Below are positions 1 to 8,500 of a DNA stretch of 48,221 bases, one piece after another. The DNA comes from an uncultured Clostridia bacterium (GTDB lineage Bacteria > Bacillota > Clostridia > Christensenellales > Borkfalkiaceae): the NCBI GenBank assembly GCA_944341895.1, contig CALVMB010000006.1, positions 1 to 48,221 of the forward strand, written 5' to 3'. Position numbers and translations under genes: made by a program. The number at the start of each line of letters is the position of its first letter. Within the stretch, counting starts at the first letter, position 1. Below the pieces are notes generated by a model, which saw only the letters and a program-made list of their open reading frames with translations, was not told where the DNA came from and searched no databases.

Positions 1-1
1 C

Positions 2-208
2 ATTGTTGCTGGCAGGGTTCCCGCCATTGAAATGGTAAGGCGCGCAACGCAAGGTATTGTCGGTAAATTTACAAAGCGGGATATTCTTATGAGATGTCCG
101 TCTTTGAGTTTAAGTTCGGTAGAAGGCTCTCTCCGAAAACTGACTGAGCTTGGCGAACTGGACCGCGCCGGTTCTGGCAGAGCAAGTTATTATTTCAGGG
201 TGAAATAA
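2..208 (+). CDS. Fic family protein, C-terminal fragment (5' end outside window)
   Basis: Only the last 68 codons are present. They run in one open frame from the left edge to a TAA at 206-208. The residues look like the small winged-helix tail that follows the Fic domain in many bacterial Fic proteins: a segment reading GKFTKRDILMRCPSLS, a helix beginning SSVEGSLRKLTELGEL, then a glycine-rich wing (RAGSGRASYYFRVK). Fic proteins usually transfer AMP or another nucleotide moiety to target proteins through an HPFxxGNGR motif. That motif would lie upstream of the window, so catalytic competence cannot be judged. Base composition is visibly lower in GC than the genes to the right, which suggests acquired DNA or a composition boundary near 240. 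Family assignment rests on the tail alone and is moderate. Confidence 0.6.
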   Translation: MVAGRVPAIEMVRRATQGIVGKFTKRDILMRCPSLSLSSVEGSLRKLTELGELDRAGSGRASYYFRVK

Positions 209-398
209 AACGCAGACTTTGAGAGACGCAGATGAAACAATATTAGAAACTTCACTGCCACCAGCCTCTTATACCTTCTTTTCGGCAAAATTGGTGACGC
301 AGCTCAGAAAATTCGATGCCTTTGACAGGGTGTTCACCGATTACGGTTGGCGCACTTTGCTTATGGCGGTCTTGACTTTGGCGGGGAACATCGTGTAG
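204..398 (+). pseudogene. 5' part of a membrane-protein gene cut off by an in-frame TAG
   Basis: This frame is open from just after a TGA at 201-203 to TAG at 396-398. It is the same frame as the membrane protein that starts at 417. The translation before the stop (QLRKFDAFDRVFTDYGW, then RTLLMAVLTLAGNIV) reads directly into VSYLIWMAVAYTSPW after it, as one amphipathic lead plus a transmembrane segment, with TAG where a sense codon would be expected. No ribosome-binding site or ATG is clear; TTG 291 or GTG 294 are possible starts. The upstream end merges into the Fic 3' end, which hints at a deletion or recombination junction. The simplest reading is a nonsense-mutated gene; a sequencing error or suppression of the TAG is also possible. 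Confidence 0.5.
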
Positions 399-416
399 GT
401 TTCCTATCTCATATGG

Positions 417-977
417 ATGGCGGTCGCCTATACTTCGCCGTGGTATGCCGCCCTGGCAGGGTTTTATGCCTGGCTGGTGATCATACGCGGCACGGTGATC
501 TTTGCGGACAGAGTTGCGGAAAAAAGAAAAAAGGACAGTGCGTCCGCGGCGCGGAACAGGTGCGTGATCGCGCTGATCTGCGGCGTGGCGATGATCACGG
601 CAGGGTGTGCTGTTTCCGCACCCGTGATCCAGATGGCGGTCGGAAACTATCCGCAGTCGGGAGGGGTCTCGAACCTAGTCGTCAATGCCGTGTTCGCTCT
701 TGTCAAATGCGTTTCTGCCGTGACCCAGCAGATACGCGCGTTTGCTTTCAAAGACCCGGTCACGCGCGGGCTCAGAAATCTGAGCCTGATCATGGCGCTG
801 ATGTCGTTGCTGACGTTGCAGGTATCGATCATTTCGATGCTTGAAGCGGGCGCAAGCCTTTGGCAGTTGGTCGTCGTTCTGGGAGCGGCGGTGAGTACGG
901 CGATCCTGGCTGTGGGCGCATGCTCGGTGATCCGCAACGCCTTGGAATTGAAAAAATACCCGAAGCAGAAAGAATAA
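417..977 (+). CDS. Integral membrane protein of unknown function (probably the 3' part of an interrupted gene)
   Basis: 186 codons with about four hydrophobic segments: around residues 4-24 (AALAGFYAWLVIIRG), 47-70 (CVIALICGVAMITAGCAVSA), 122-142 (LSLIMALMSLLTLQVSII) and 150-170. The C-terminus is charged (ELKKYPKQKE). No enzyme motif is visible and I do not assign a family. ATG 417 lacks a Shine-Dalgarno sequence. The frame is open upstream across a single TAG at 396, so this ORF probably lacks its natural N-terminus. The protein should sit in the cytoplasmic membrane if it is made at all. A stable bidirectional hairpin lies about 170 nt downstream. Confidence 0.5.
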   Translation: MAVAYTSPWYAALAGFYAWLVIIRGTVIFADRVAEKRKKDSASAARNRCVIALICGVAMITAGCAVSAPVIQMAVGNYPQSGGVSNLVVNAVFALVKCVSAVTQQIRAFAFKDPVTRGLRNLSLIMALMSLLTLQVSIISMLEAGASLWQLVVVLGAAVSTAILAVGACSVIRNALELKKYPKQKE

Positions 978-1326
978 AAGGGAGGCCTCGGAAAAACACG
1001 GCAGCGCAACGCCGTTTTGAAAAACGTGCGGCAACGAAGCCGCGGCTCGGACAGGCTTGCGGCGGTTTTGCAGAGTTTGGCTGAAGATGCCGTTTGCGTC
1101 TTGATGCACACAATACGATCTTCCGCAGGCGCGGTTTCCCGCGGAGGACAAAAGCAGGCAGGCTGTTTCCCTTGGAAAACAGCCTGCCTGCTTTTGCATG
1201 CAAACGCGTGGGCAGATATTTTCCGCCTGTGTTTTTCGGCAGGCGGCGGGCACGTTCGGCGCTTTTTCGTCCGCCGCATTTGCCGTTCGGGCAGGTGGCA
1301 GGGCGACGCCTTCGTCTTGCAGGATT
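978..1326. other. Gene-free region between convergent genes
   Basis: 349 bases between the membrane-protein stop and the GH127 stop. I see no credible coding sequence: the open frames crossing it are GC-driven shadows without ribosome-binding sites. The only clear structure is the 19-bp perfect hairpin at 1150-1195. The rest is GC-rich sequence with several short C-G palindromes. Confidence 0.6.
1150..1195. terminator. Strong bidirectional hairpin terminator
   Basis: Perfect 19-bp inverted repeat (left arm 1150-1168, right arm 1177-1195) with an 8-nt loop. Each arm has AAAA at its outer left and TTTT at its outer right, so an RNA copied in either direction ends in a U-run. It sits between two convergent genes and can serve both. 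Confidence 0.8.
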
Positions 1327-3216
1327 TTATGCTTCGGGCGCGCCCTCTTTTGCCTCGTCCGTCCTTTCGGCGAACCAGACAGTGGCGCCGCTGATCTCGT
1401 CGTCGTAATTTTTTGCCGTTTCGGCATAGTCGAACACGAGCAGGGGGGCACCGTCCGTCTTGATTTGCAGCGCGATGTTGGGATGAAAGCAGTCCGTTTG
1501 CGCGGGGCGGAAGGGGGTCGCCCGCAGGGTCTGCGCAAGCCGCACGGGCTTGGCGAGGTCGGCGGTGAACCGTCTGTCCGCGGCGAGAACATAGGGACCT
1601 TTGGACAGCGAAAATTTCCCGTTCAGGCGGCAGACCTGCAAGTCGTCGCACACTTCGATCTCGACGGTGCATTCCGCCTTGTCGAGCTCGAGCCGAAAAT
1701 ACCCCTGCGCGACTTCGCCGCACTGCGGCGTTCCGTCTGTGCGCACGCGGATGGTCTTGCTCCACGCGGGAACGCGCAGGGCAAGCGTAAAGGGCGCCGC
1801 CGCGCGCACGCGGATGCGGATCTTCCCGCTTTTGGCGAGGTTTGCGCGCATGTCCAGCGCGACGGGACTTCCGCAAAGGCGCGTCCGCACCGTGCACGCC
1901 GCATACAGGTTGACGTACAGCGTGTTGTTACCTTCGGTCACGCCGAACAGTTCGGTCAGCGCCGTTCCCGCGCTCCCGATGCACGCGCAGCACCCGTACG
2001 ACCGCCCGTTCTGCATGCGCTTGAATCCGCCCACCTTCACGCCGCGGCGGTTGTCGAACAGCGGGCTGTAACTGTCAAAGGGGTAGGGCTCGTGCGGCAC
2101 GCTCTCCGGTTCGCCGCTCGTATACACCATCGCTTGTGCGCGGTGCATGTCCTGGCATTCGGTGTTGACGGCGCCCGCCATCGCGTTGAGCGCGGAACGC
2201 TCGATCCGGTCGGCAAAGCGGCTTTCGCCCGTCAGATACAGCAGTTTTGCGCACAGTTTCATCCAGGTGACCGTCACACAGGTTTCCTGCATCACGGTGT
2301 CCGAATATTCGGTCTGGCGGACGGCGGCGTGGTCGAGCAGTTCGTGCGTGCAGCCCGCACAGCCGATGGCGGTGATGTCCGTCTCCGCCACCATGTCCGC
2401 AAAATTGGTCGCCGCCTGCAGGTAGTCGTTTTCGCCCGTCACGCGGTACAGTTCGAGCAGGCCCTCAAAGCAACTCATCATCTCGTACGCCTTTGTGTGC
2501 CTGAACTGATAGGGGTAGGCGCTTTTGTGCAGGCAGGTGCCGATCAGGTCCATGTCCTTGCACATGCCCGTGCCCGCAATGTATTCGGAAAACCGCAGAT
2601 AGGCGGGTTCGGCGGTGCGCTCGTACAACATGACGAAGGGTTCGAGGACAGACGCGGAGTTGAGCCCGCCCCATACGGCGGAAGTTTCCAGAATGGGTTT
2701 TTGTCCCGCGCCGTCGCCGATCGCCCGCACGATATAGTCGGCGTGCCGCTTGGCGGCGCGCAGGATGCGTCCGCGCAGACCGCGGTTTTTGCAGATATCG
2801 TAAAAGAACAGCAGGCCGAGCATCACATATTTGCGCACCCACATGTCCCAGCCGTTGAATTCCTTTTCCTTGGGGTAGGTGGTGATCCTGCCCTCGGCGT
2901 CCTGCGTGCCGAGCAGGTCCCGAACGCTCGCTTCCAGCGTCCTGTACAGGCGTTCGTTTTTGGTGCAGGCGTATGTCATGCAGCCGCCGCGCATCATTTT
3001 TCCCCAGTATTCGCCCCGCCAGCAGTTGTCGCTGTCCGAATGCAGGCGGAACTGATCGACGAACACCCGCCACGTTTCGCCGTCGAGCAGTTGGTGTTCG
3101 ACGGTGAACTGCACCAGCCGATGCACATACCCGCGGTACTTTGCTTCGCCGGGGAGCAGGGGATGCATCGCGTCTGCAATTTGTACGGTTGTAGATTTTA
3201 TGTGCCGAAAATCCAT
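1327..3216 (-). CDS. GH127 family beta-L-arabinofuranosidase-like glycoside hydrolase
   Basis: A 629-residue protein of the GH127 (DUF1680) family, which removes non-reducing beta-L-arabinofuranose with a zinc-held cysteine nucleophile. The zinc/catalytic set is visible: an ETC motif (E311, C313) and a CC pair (C409, C410, in YGCCACIG), matching Glu338/Cys340/Cys417/Cys418 of Bifidobacterium HypBA1. The usual proline after CC is alanine here. An (alpha/alpha)6-barrel body is followed by a beta-rich C-terminus. There is no signal peptide, so it should act in the cytoplasm on imported oligosaccharides. The ATG at 3216 is preceded by GGAGGC; the open frame continues upstream to 4194, but that is antisense shadow. 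It has its own promoter and a repressor-type operator, probably shared with the large operon on the other strand. The exact substrate is unproven, since DUF1680 is functionally broad. Confidence 0.85.
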   Translation of the reverse strand: MDFRHIKSTTVQIADAMHPLLPGEAKYRGYVHRLVQFTVEHQLLDGETWRVFVDQFRLHSDSDNCWRGEYWGKMMRGGCMTYACTKNERLYRTLEASVRDLLGTQDAEGRITTYPKEKEFNGWDMWVRKYVMLGLLFFYDICKNRGLRGRILRAAKRHADYIVRAIGDGAGQKPILETSAVWGGLNSASVLEPFVMLYERTAEPAYLRFSEYIAGTGMCKDMDLIGTCLHKSAYPYQFRHTKAYEMMSCFEGLLELYRVTGENDYLQAATNFADMVAETDITAIGCAGCTHELLDHAAVRQTEYSDTVMQETCVTVTWMKLCAKLLYLTGESRFADRIERSALNAMAGAVNTECQDMHRAQAMVYTSGEPESVPHEPYPFDSYSPLFDNRRGVKVGGFKRMQNGRSYGCCACIGSAGTALTELFGVTEGNNTLYVNLYAACTVRTRLCGSPVALDMRANLAKSGKIRIRVRAAAPFTLALRVPAWSKTIRVRTDGTPQCGEVAQGYFRLELDKAECTVEIEVCDDLQVCRLNGKFSLSKGPYVLAADRRFTADLAKPVRLAQTLRATPFRPAQTDCFHPNIALQIKTDGAPLLVFDYAETAKNYDDEISGATVWFAERTDEAKEGAPEA

Positions 3217-3236
3217 TTCCGCCTCCTTTTTTCCCG

Positions 3237-3260
3237 AATTAAATCGGAATCGATACTTGC
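3237..3260. promoter_or_regulatory. Operator (partial palindrome) for the divergent GH127 / metallo-hydrolase promoters
   Basis: The first 13 bases match the palindrome at 5457-5480 exactly (arm AATTAAATCGG plus centre AA). The second arm keeps CGAT; in all 17 of 24 positions agree. The site begins 8 nt past the minus-strand -10 box, exactly the offset of the 5457 site from its own -10. It also overlaps the plus-strand -35 box, so one bound repressor could block both directions. Confidence 0.65.
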
Positions 3261-3285
3261 TTTTTTCCATTATATATGATATACT
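3257..3285 (+). promoter_or_regulatory. Promoter of the metallo-hydrolase / ROK repressor pair
   Basis: -35 TTGCTT at 3257-3262, 17-nt spacer, -10 TATACT at 3280-3285. It lies face to face with, and overlaps, the GH127 promoter. Its -35 box falls within the operator, so the repressor gene is probably autoregulated. Confidence 0.6.
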
Positions 3286-3297
3286 GTGAAAAAGCAA
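3269..3297 (-). promoter_or_regulatory. Promoter of the GH127 gene
   Basis: Read on the minus strand: -35 TTGCTT (3297-3292), 17-nt spacer, -10 TATAAT (3274-3269). Transcription would start near 3262, inside or at the edge of the operator. Confidence 0.65.
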
Positions 3298-3315
3298 TGG
3301 ATTGAGGTGAGAAAA

Positions 3316-4086
3316 ATGCCGGAATTTGAAGTGTTGTTTTTGGGAACATGCGCCGCGGATTTCAGCCCGCGCCTGAAAACGGACAAAAAGGATTGTTTCG
3401 ACAAGGACATCCGCCGTTCGTCGAGCATGCTGCTCAACGGCCACATCCTGGTCGACTGCGGCCCGCACACGCTGGATTCCATGCGCATCGCGGGCGTACC
3501 GCTTAGCGCGGTGACGGACATTTTTCTGACGCATCTGCACGACGATCATTTCGATCCCGAAAACGTTGCGCGCGTCGCGGCGGAATGCGGCGGGCTCCGC
3601 CTGTGGGTGCGCGAGGACGCCGTGCTGACCCCGCCTGCGGGGGTGACGCTCATGCGCATGCGCCCCATGCAGGAATACGACGCGGGCGAGGGCATCCGTG
3701 TGACGGGGTACGAGGCGAACCACACCGAATTCCCCCAGCACCTGCTGTTCGAGCGCAACGGCAAAACGATCTATTATGCGCTGGACGGCGCGTGGATCCT
3801 GTACGAAACGTTTTTGAAGATCCGCCGCAAATACATCGATCTGGTCGTGATGGACTGCACGATGGGGGATTACGACGGCGATCTGCGCGTGTATGCGCAC
3901 AATTCCATCCCGATGGTGCGTTCGCTGCTCCGCTCGTTCGCCACGGTGGGGATCACGGGCGAGCAGTCGCAGATCTACATGTCGCACCTGGCGCCTTCGC
4001 TGCACAAGTCTCACGAAGAGACGGTGCAGATCTGCGCGCAGTTCGGCGCGAAAGTCGCCTACGACGGACTTACGCTCACGGTCTGA
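3316..4086 (+). CDS. Metallo-beta-lactamase-fold hydrolase (PhnP-like)
   Basis: A 256-residue MBL-fold protein. The metal-binding motif HLHDDH (in FLTHLHDDHFDP) appears about 75 residues in. Later ligand regions are visible as NHTEFPQH, an acidic MDCTMGDYDGD and MSHLAP. The layout resembles the PhnP branch (phosphodiesterases acting on cyclic sugar phosphates), but the substrate cannot be read from sequence. ATG 3316 follows GAGGTGAG at good spacing; the GTG at 3286 is too close to the -10 box. It is a soluble cytoplasmic enzyme. The ROK repressor gene starts 16 nt downstream, so the pair is co-transcribed and probably under the same operator as GH127. Confidence 0.75.
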   Translation: MPEFEVLFLGTCAADFSPRLKTDKKDCFDKDIRRSSSMLLNGHILVDCGPHTLDSMRIAGVPLSAVTDIFLTHLHDDHFDPENVARVAAECGGLRLWVREDAVLTPPAGVTLMRMRPMQEYDAGEGIRVTGYEANHTEFPQHLLFERNGKTIYYALDGAWILYETFLKIRRKYIDLVVMDCTMGDYDGDLRVYAHNSIPMVRSLLRSFATVGITGEQSQIYMSHLAPSLHKSHEETVQICAQFGAKVAYDGLTLTV

Positions 4087-4102
4087 GTCGGAGGATTTCC
4101 GT

Positions 4103-5266
4103 ATGTCTATGATCGAAAAGCGCAAGCGGGAGCGCATCAATCTCGTTCTGAACACCATCAAAGCGCATCCGGGCGCGTCCAAAACCGAGATCAAGACTTT
4201 TTCGGGGCTGTCGATGGAGGTCGTTCTGCAATATATCGACTATCTGACCGAAGAGGGGCTGATCTGCTGTGCGGACGCAAAGACGGGCGGCGCAAAGGTG
4301 GGCAGGCGGGCGGATCGGTATCTGCTCAACCCTGCGGGCGGGAAATTTCTGGGCATCAAGTTCACGGCGCGCAGGGTGAGCGGGGTCGTCATCGATTTCT
4401 GCGGAAACGTGCTCGCCACATACGAATCGGAAAAGGAAACGCGGAGCATCGCGCCGCAGGAATTGCTGGACAGGCTGTACCGCTGTATCGACAGGCTTGC
4501 GGAGACCTTTCCGCCCGACACGCTGACGGCGATCGGGCTGGCTGCCCCCGGCTTTGTGGACAGCGGAACGGGCGAACTGGTCCGCTACAACAACCTGCAG
4601 AGCGACGTTCCGCTGCGACTGAAGGCGGAAGTGGAGAAAAAATACGGCATTCCCGTCTTTGTGGACGGCACGACCAGGGCAAAAGCCATCGCCTACCATC
4701 TGAACGCGGGCAAAGAACTGGAAAATTTCGTGTACATCTTTATCGGCACGGGCTGTTCGGCGGCGTACGTCCATAAAAACAACCTGTACCGCGGCGCCAA
4801 CAATTTTGACGGCGAACTGGGGCACATCCCCGTGTTCGGGCGGGACGAGGTGTGCAGTTGCGGCAAGCGCGGCTGCCTGGAAACGGTGGTCGGCAACCGC
4901 CATATCATCCGCGAAATGCAGCGCCGCGGCGCGGAAGGGTGCGCCACTGTCGACGATTTTGTCGCCGCCGCCGAGGCGGGCGACCCTATCGCCGCCGCGG
5001 TGATGGAAGAAGCGGCAAAGTGCGCGGCGTACGCGATCGCCGCGGTGGTCACGCTGAACGATCCGGGGCAGGTCGTCCTCTGCGGCGATTATACGGCGAC
5101 GCAGATCTTCCGCGCGATGTTCGAAAAGTGGTTTTCCGCGTTCTGCCTCAAAGACCTGTGCGACCGCACGACCTTCCAGTATATCCGCAACCAGAAATCG
5201 GACAACGCCGTGGACGCCGCTCTGCTCTGCTACTATAATCTTTATTATAATAAAAACCTGGTATGA
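4103..5266 (+). CDS. ROK-family transcriptional repressor
   Basis: 387 residues. The N-terminus is a winged helix-turn-helix (about residues 5-65, with SKTEIKTFSGLSMEVVLQYI), followed by a ROK sugar-kinase-like domain. ROK signatures are clear: DGELGH near residue 238 and the zinc site CSCGKRGCLE near residue 250. NagC/XylR-type ROK repressors bind sugars or sugar phosphates and release DNA. ATG 4103 has GGAGG upstream; the frame is open further 5' but overlaps the previous gene. It is the only DNA-binding protein in the glycan locus, so it is the best candidate to bind the 24-bp palindromes at 3237 and 5457; that link is inference. A terminator follows at 5326. Confidence 0.85.
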   Translation: MSMIEKRKRERINLVLNTIKAHPGASKTEIKTFSGLSMEVVLQYIDYLTEEGLICCADAKTGGAKVGRRADRYLLNPAGGKFLGIKFTARRVSGVVIDFCGNVLATYESEKETRSIAPQELLDRLYRCIDRLAETFPPDTLTAIGLAAPGFVDSGTGELVRYNNLQSDVPLRLKAEVEKKYGIPVFVDGTTRAKAIAYHLNAGKELENFVYIFIGTGCSAAYVHKNNLYRGANNFDGELGHIPVFGRDEVCSCGKRGCLETVVGNRHIIREMQRRGAEGCATVDDFVAAAEAGDPIAAAVMEEAAKCAAYAIAAVVTLNDPGQVVLCGDYTATQIFRAMFEKWFSAFCLKDLCDRTTFQYIRNQKSDNAVDAALLCYYNLYYNKNLV

Positions 5267-5325
5267 ATCACTGTATCGAAAACAACTCCTGCACGGCATA
5301 CATTCGTTCGGCTGAAAAAGGACAG

Positions 5326-5354
5326 GCGCTGCGGATTTTCCGCGGCGCTTTTTT
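5326..5354 (+). terminator. Rho-independent terminator after the ROK gene
   Basis: Nine-pair GC-rich stem (5326-5334 with 5340-5348, one G-U pair), loop ATTTT, then TTTTTT. It separates the repressor transcript from the large operon. Confidence 0.85.
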
Positions 5355-5419
5355 CCTCTGTTTACAGAATTTTCCACAAGAATATTACAAGTGTGAAATA
5401 ATTTTTTCAGTAAAATATA

Positions 5420-5448
5420 TTGACAAAACCAAATTTATATGGTAAGAT
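5420..5448 (+). promoter_or_regulatory. Promoter of the large glycan-utilisation operon
   Basis: Consensus -35 TTGACA (5420-5425), 17-nt spacer, -10 TAAGAT (5443-5448), in a local AT-rich island. This is the strongest promoter-like sequence in the locus. The expected start lies near 5455, at the left edge of the operator. Confidence 0.8.
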
Positions 5449-5456
5449 GTGCTTGT

Positions 5457-5480
5457 AATTAAATCGGAACCGATTTAATT
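5457..5480. promoter_or_regulatory. 24-bp palindromic operator of the large operon
   Basis: Perfect 11-bp arms, AATTAAATCGG and its complement, around a 2-nt AA centre. It begins 8 nt after the -10 box, so a bound protein would block promoter clearance, the classical repressor position. A partial copy at 3237-3260 has the same offset from the GH127 -10 box. Confidence 0.8.
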
Positions 5481-5505
5481 ATGATACCATTGCGGAGGAA
5501 AATGT

Positions 5506-8500
5506 ATGAAAAGGGGCATAGTTGCGCTTTTATCCTTTGTGGGGGCGCTGATGTTTATCGCGGCGGCGACCATCGCGCCGCTGCTGACGGTGCAGGCCGC
5601 GGACGTTTCGGGCATCAGAGCCGTGCAGGCGATGTTCGAAACGGAAAACACCGACGATTTTTCAACGTTCGGCGACGAGAACAACGTTTTGGTCACGCAG
5701 GCGGACAATATGCGCGTGACCGCCACCAATGCAAACGGAGAGGATGAGACGCACAACCAGACGACGACCATCCGCTATAAAACCCCCATTTACCTCGCGG
5801 ACAATTCCGACGAAGTGCCGTTCTTTGCGTTTTCGGTCTATGGACAGGACGCTTCCAAACGCGACTTCGACGCGATGATCGTCACGCTGACGGACGCCGA
5901 GGACCCGAGCAACCAGGTCAGCGTGCTCATCGGCTTCTGGTGCACGTTTGATTCTGAGTGGTCTACCGTCTATGCAAAGGGAAGGGGGCAGTCCTATCTC
6001 GGCTACCATTATAACCCGGATAAGACCAAGGTGCTGAAGACCCCCCCTGAGCAGGGCACCTTGGTCAATCGGAAAGTGGAAACAAGCGTTGAGAGCACGC
6101 AGTCGCTGTACTACGACGCGGCGACAAACCGCGTGCTCGTCGATTGGGGATTCTCTTCTTATGCAAGCCGCGGCGGCACGGTCACCAACGCCGGCGGCAC
6201 CGTGCTCACCGTCGTGCGCGATCTTACGGACGACGAGACGACGGGCAACGACGGCGTTTCGTTTACGAAGAGCATCGAGTCGGCGTATCTGGAAGTGACC
6301 ACCGTCCGCGGCTGGTATAAATATGGCGGAATCGGGGAAGAGCCTACCATATACAGTTCAAAATTCCGCGGCGGCAGTGCGAGCGGTCACACGCTCAGCG
6401 ATTATGGCGCGCGTTATCTCATCCGCTCCATCGACGGGCTGCCCTTCGGCCTGACGGGCGACAAGCTGGAAGACAGCGCACCCGTCTATTTCGGAAACTC
6501 GTTCGACAGCAACGGCACGGTGACCATCCCCGCATTGCAGAAGTATACCGTCCTGGGCGGCATTTCGGATGCATCGGCATATACCGCGGGGCTCTATATC
6601 GAAGTCAAGGATTCGGAAGGGCAGGCGGTCACGCCAACAGGTCTTGCAGGCGGCAAGTGGGCGCAGGGCTGTACTTTTGCGGGCGAGAGCGGCACGTATA
6701 CGATCCATTACTATGCGGACGCCGACAAACAGAGCCTCGTGGCTTCGGTGAGCGGCAAAGTGTACCGCCCCGACTATGAAAATGCCGAACCGATCGCCGA
6801 TCCGAATGCGTTCGGCGGCGCGGAAAGCGCGTTCGGCTGGGAAAATTTCCGCGTCGGCAATTCGGCGCTGATGAGTGGCGTGACGGTGAGCACGGACAAG
6901 AAGAGCACCGTCGTCTATCGGAAGGACATCGACATTTCGGACAACACCGCAGACGACGTGTTGCTGGAGTTCGTCGCCATTCCCGCCGAGGTGGGCGTGT
7001 ATGACTTTACCTCCGTCACCTTCCGCCTCATCGACAAGACCGATCGGGAAAACTATTTGACCGTCAATCTCGCCGAGGGACCGTACGGCGCCGAGACGCT
7101 GGGCGGCATGAAGGCGGGCGGCAACAACCAGGATCTGTACGGGCTCAAACTCTACCGCAAAGAGAACGAGTACGACATGACGGTCATCTCGCAGACGCTT
7201 TCGGGGCAGAGCAACGGGAGCATCCCGTACATGCCCATCTGCCTGTACTATGACAAAGCGGCAAATGCGCTGTATGTCTCGCGTTCCTTCAATAACAATT
7301 CGCAGTCGGCGGTCAAAGGGCTGGTGCGAGACTTCGACGATACGACGCTGATCATCAACGAGGACGGCGACACCGTCACGCAGGAAGCGTGGAGCGGGTT
7401 CAAGGGCGAATATGTGACGCTGGAGATCACGGTGGATGCCGTCGCCGCCGGCAAGACGGCAAAGTACGGCATCCTGACCGTGGACGGCGAGCGGCTGACC
7501 AAGCGCCTGACGACCGAATTTTCCTACGACGGCATCGTCGGATACGAATATGCGCTGCCGACCCCCGAATATGTCAGCGGGCTGACGGGCGCGGCGGCGG
7601 ACTTCGCCACGGCGAAATCGGGCGTGCGCGTGCTGTTCGGTTCGGATGAATGCACCGTCGAAGGCGGCAAATTCACGCCGAAGCAGGCGGGCGAGTACAC
7701 CGTGCAATATGCGGTGGAAGAAAACGGCACCGTCTATATGGCGGAATACACCCTCACCGTGTATGCGGAAGACAGTGCCCCCGCTGTGGAGTTCGATCTT
7801 TCGGGCGCGGGCGTGAGCGCGGGCGATTCCGTCTATATGGGCGGCGGTATCCGCGGCGAAGTCACCGCTTCGACGGAGTTGCACCATGACGGGAGCGCCT
7901 GCACCGTGACGGCAGAGTTGTTCAAGGACGATTCTTCCGTGCAGGCGTTTGCAGACGGGCAGTACGAATACACCTTTACCGAGACGGGCGAATACACCCT
8001 CGTGTTGACCGCCGAGGACAAGGCGGGGCGCATCACGCGCAAAGTGTTGCCGATCACGGTCACGCGCACGAGCATCGTGTTTGCCGACCCCGACGCGCAG
8101 CAGTCCATCCTCGACCGCACCGATACCATCGCGTTTTCCGCCGCCGACGTCGTGGCGAGCGACGTCCGCATCGAAAACGGGCAGACCCTGGTCACCGAAC
8201 AGTCCGATTTCGTGACGACGTCGGTCACCATCGAATATGCATACGAGGACGGCGCGTTCGCCGCATGGACGCAGGATTCGGCGATGGACGAACCCGGAAA
8301 CTATACCGTCCGCTATACCGTCCGTTACACGCTGGAAGACAGCGTCGATGAATATACCGCGCAGTGCCTGCGCACCGTCAAGGTCGTGGACAATACGCCG
8401 CCCGTGCTGGGCGAGATCGTCGCGCCCGAGGGCGCCATTCCGGATCCCTCGCAGGAATCCACTGACGACGCGCTGTATTTCAAGTCGCTCACGGGCGGCA

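Noticed and set aside
3286-3315. GTG 3286 as start of the metallo-hydrolase
   Set aside because: It directly abuts the -10 box and lacks a ribosome site; ATG 3316 has GAGGTGAG.
3217-4194. Long minus-strand extension of the GH127 frame
   Set aside because: It lies antisense to the metallo-hydrolase gene, crosses the divergent promoters, and the GGAGGC site supports ATG 3216.
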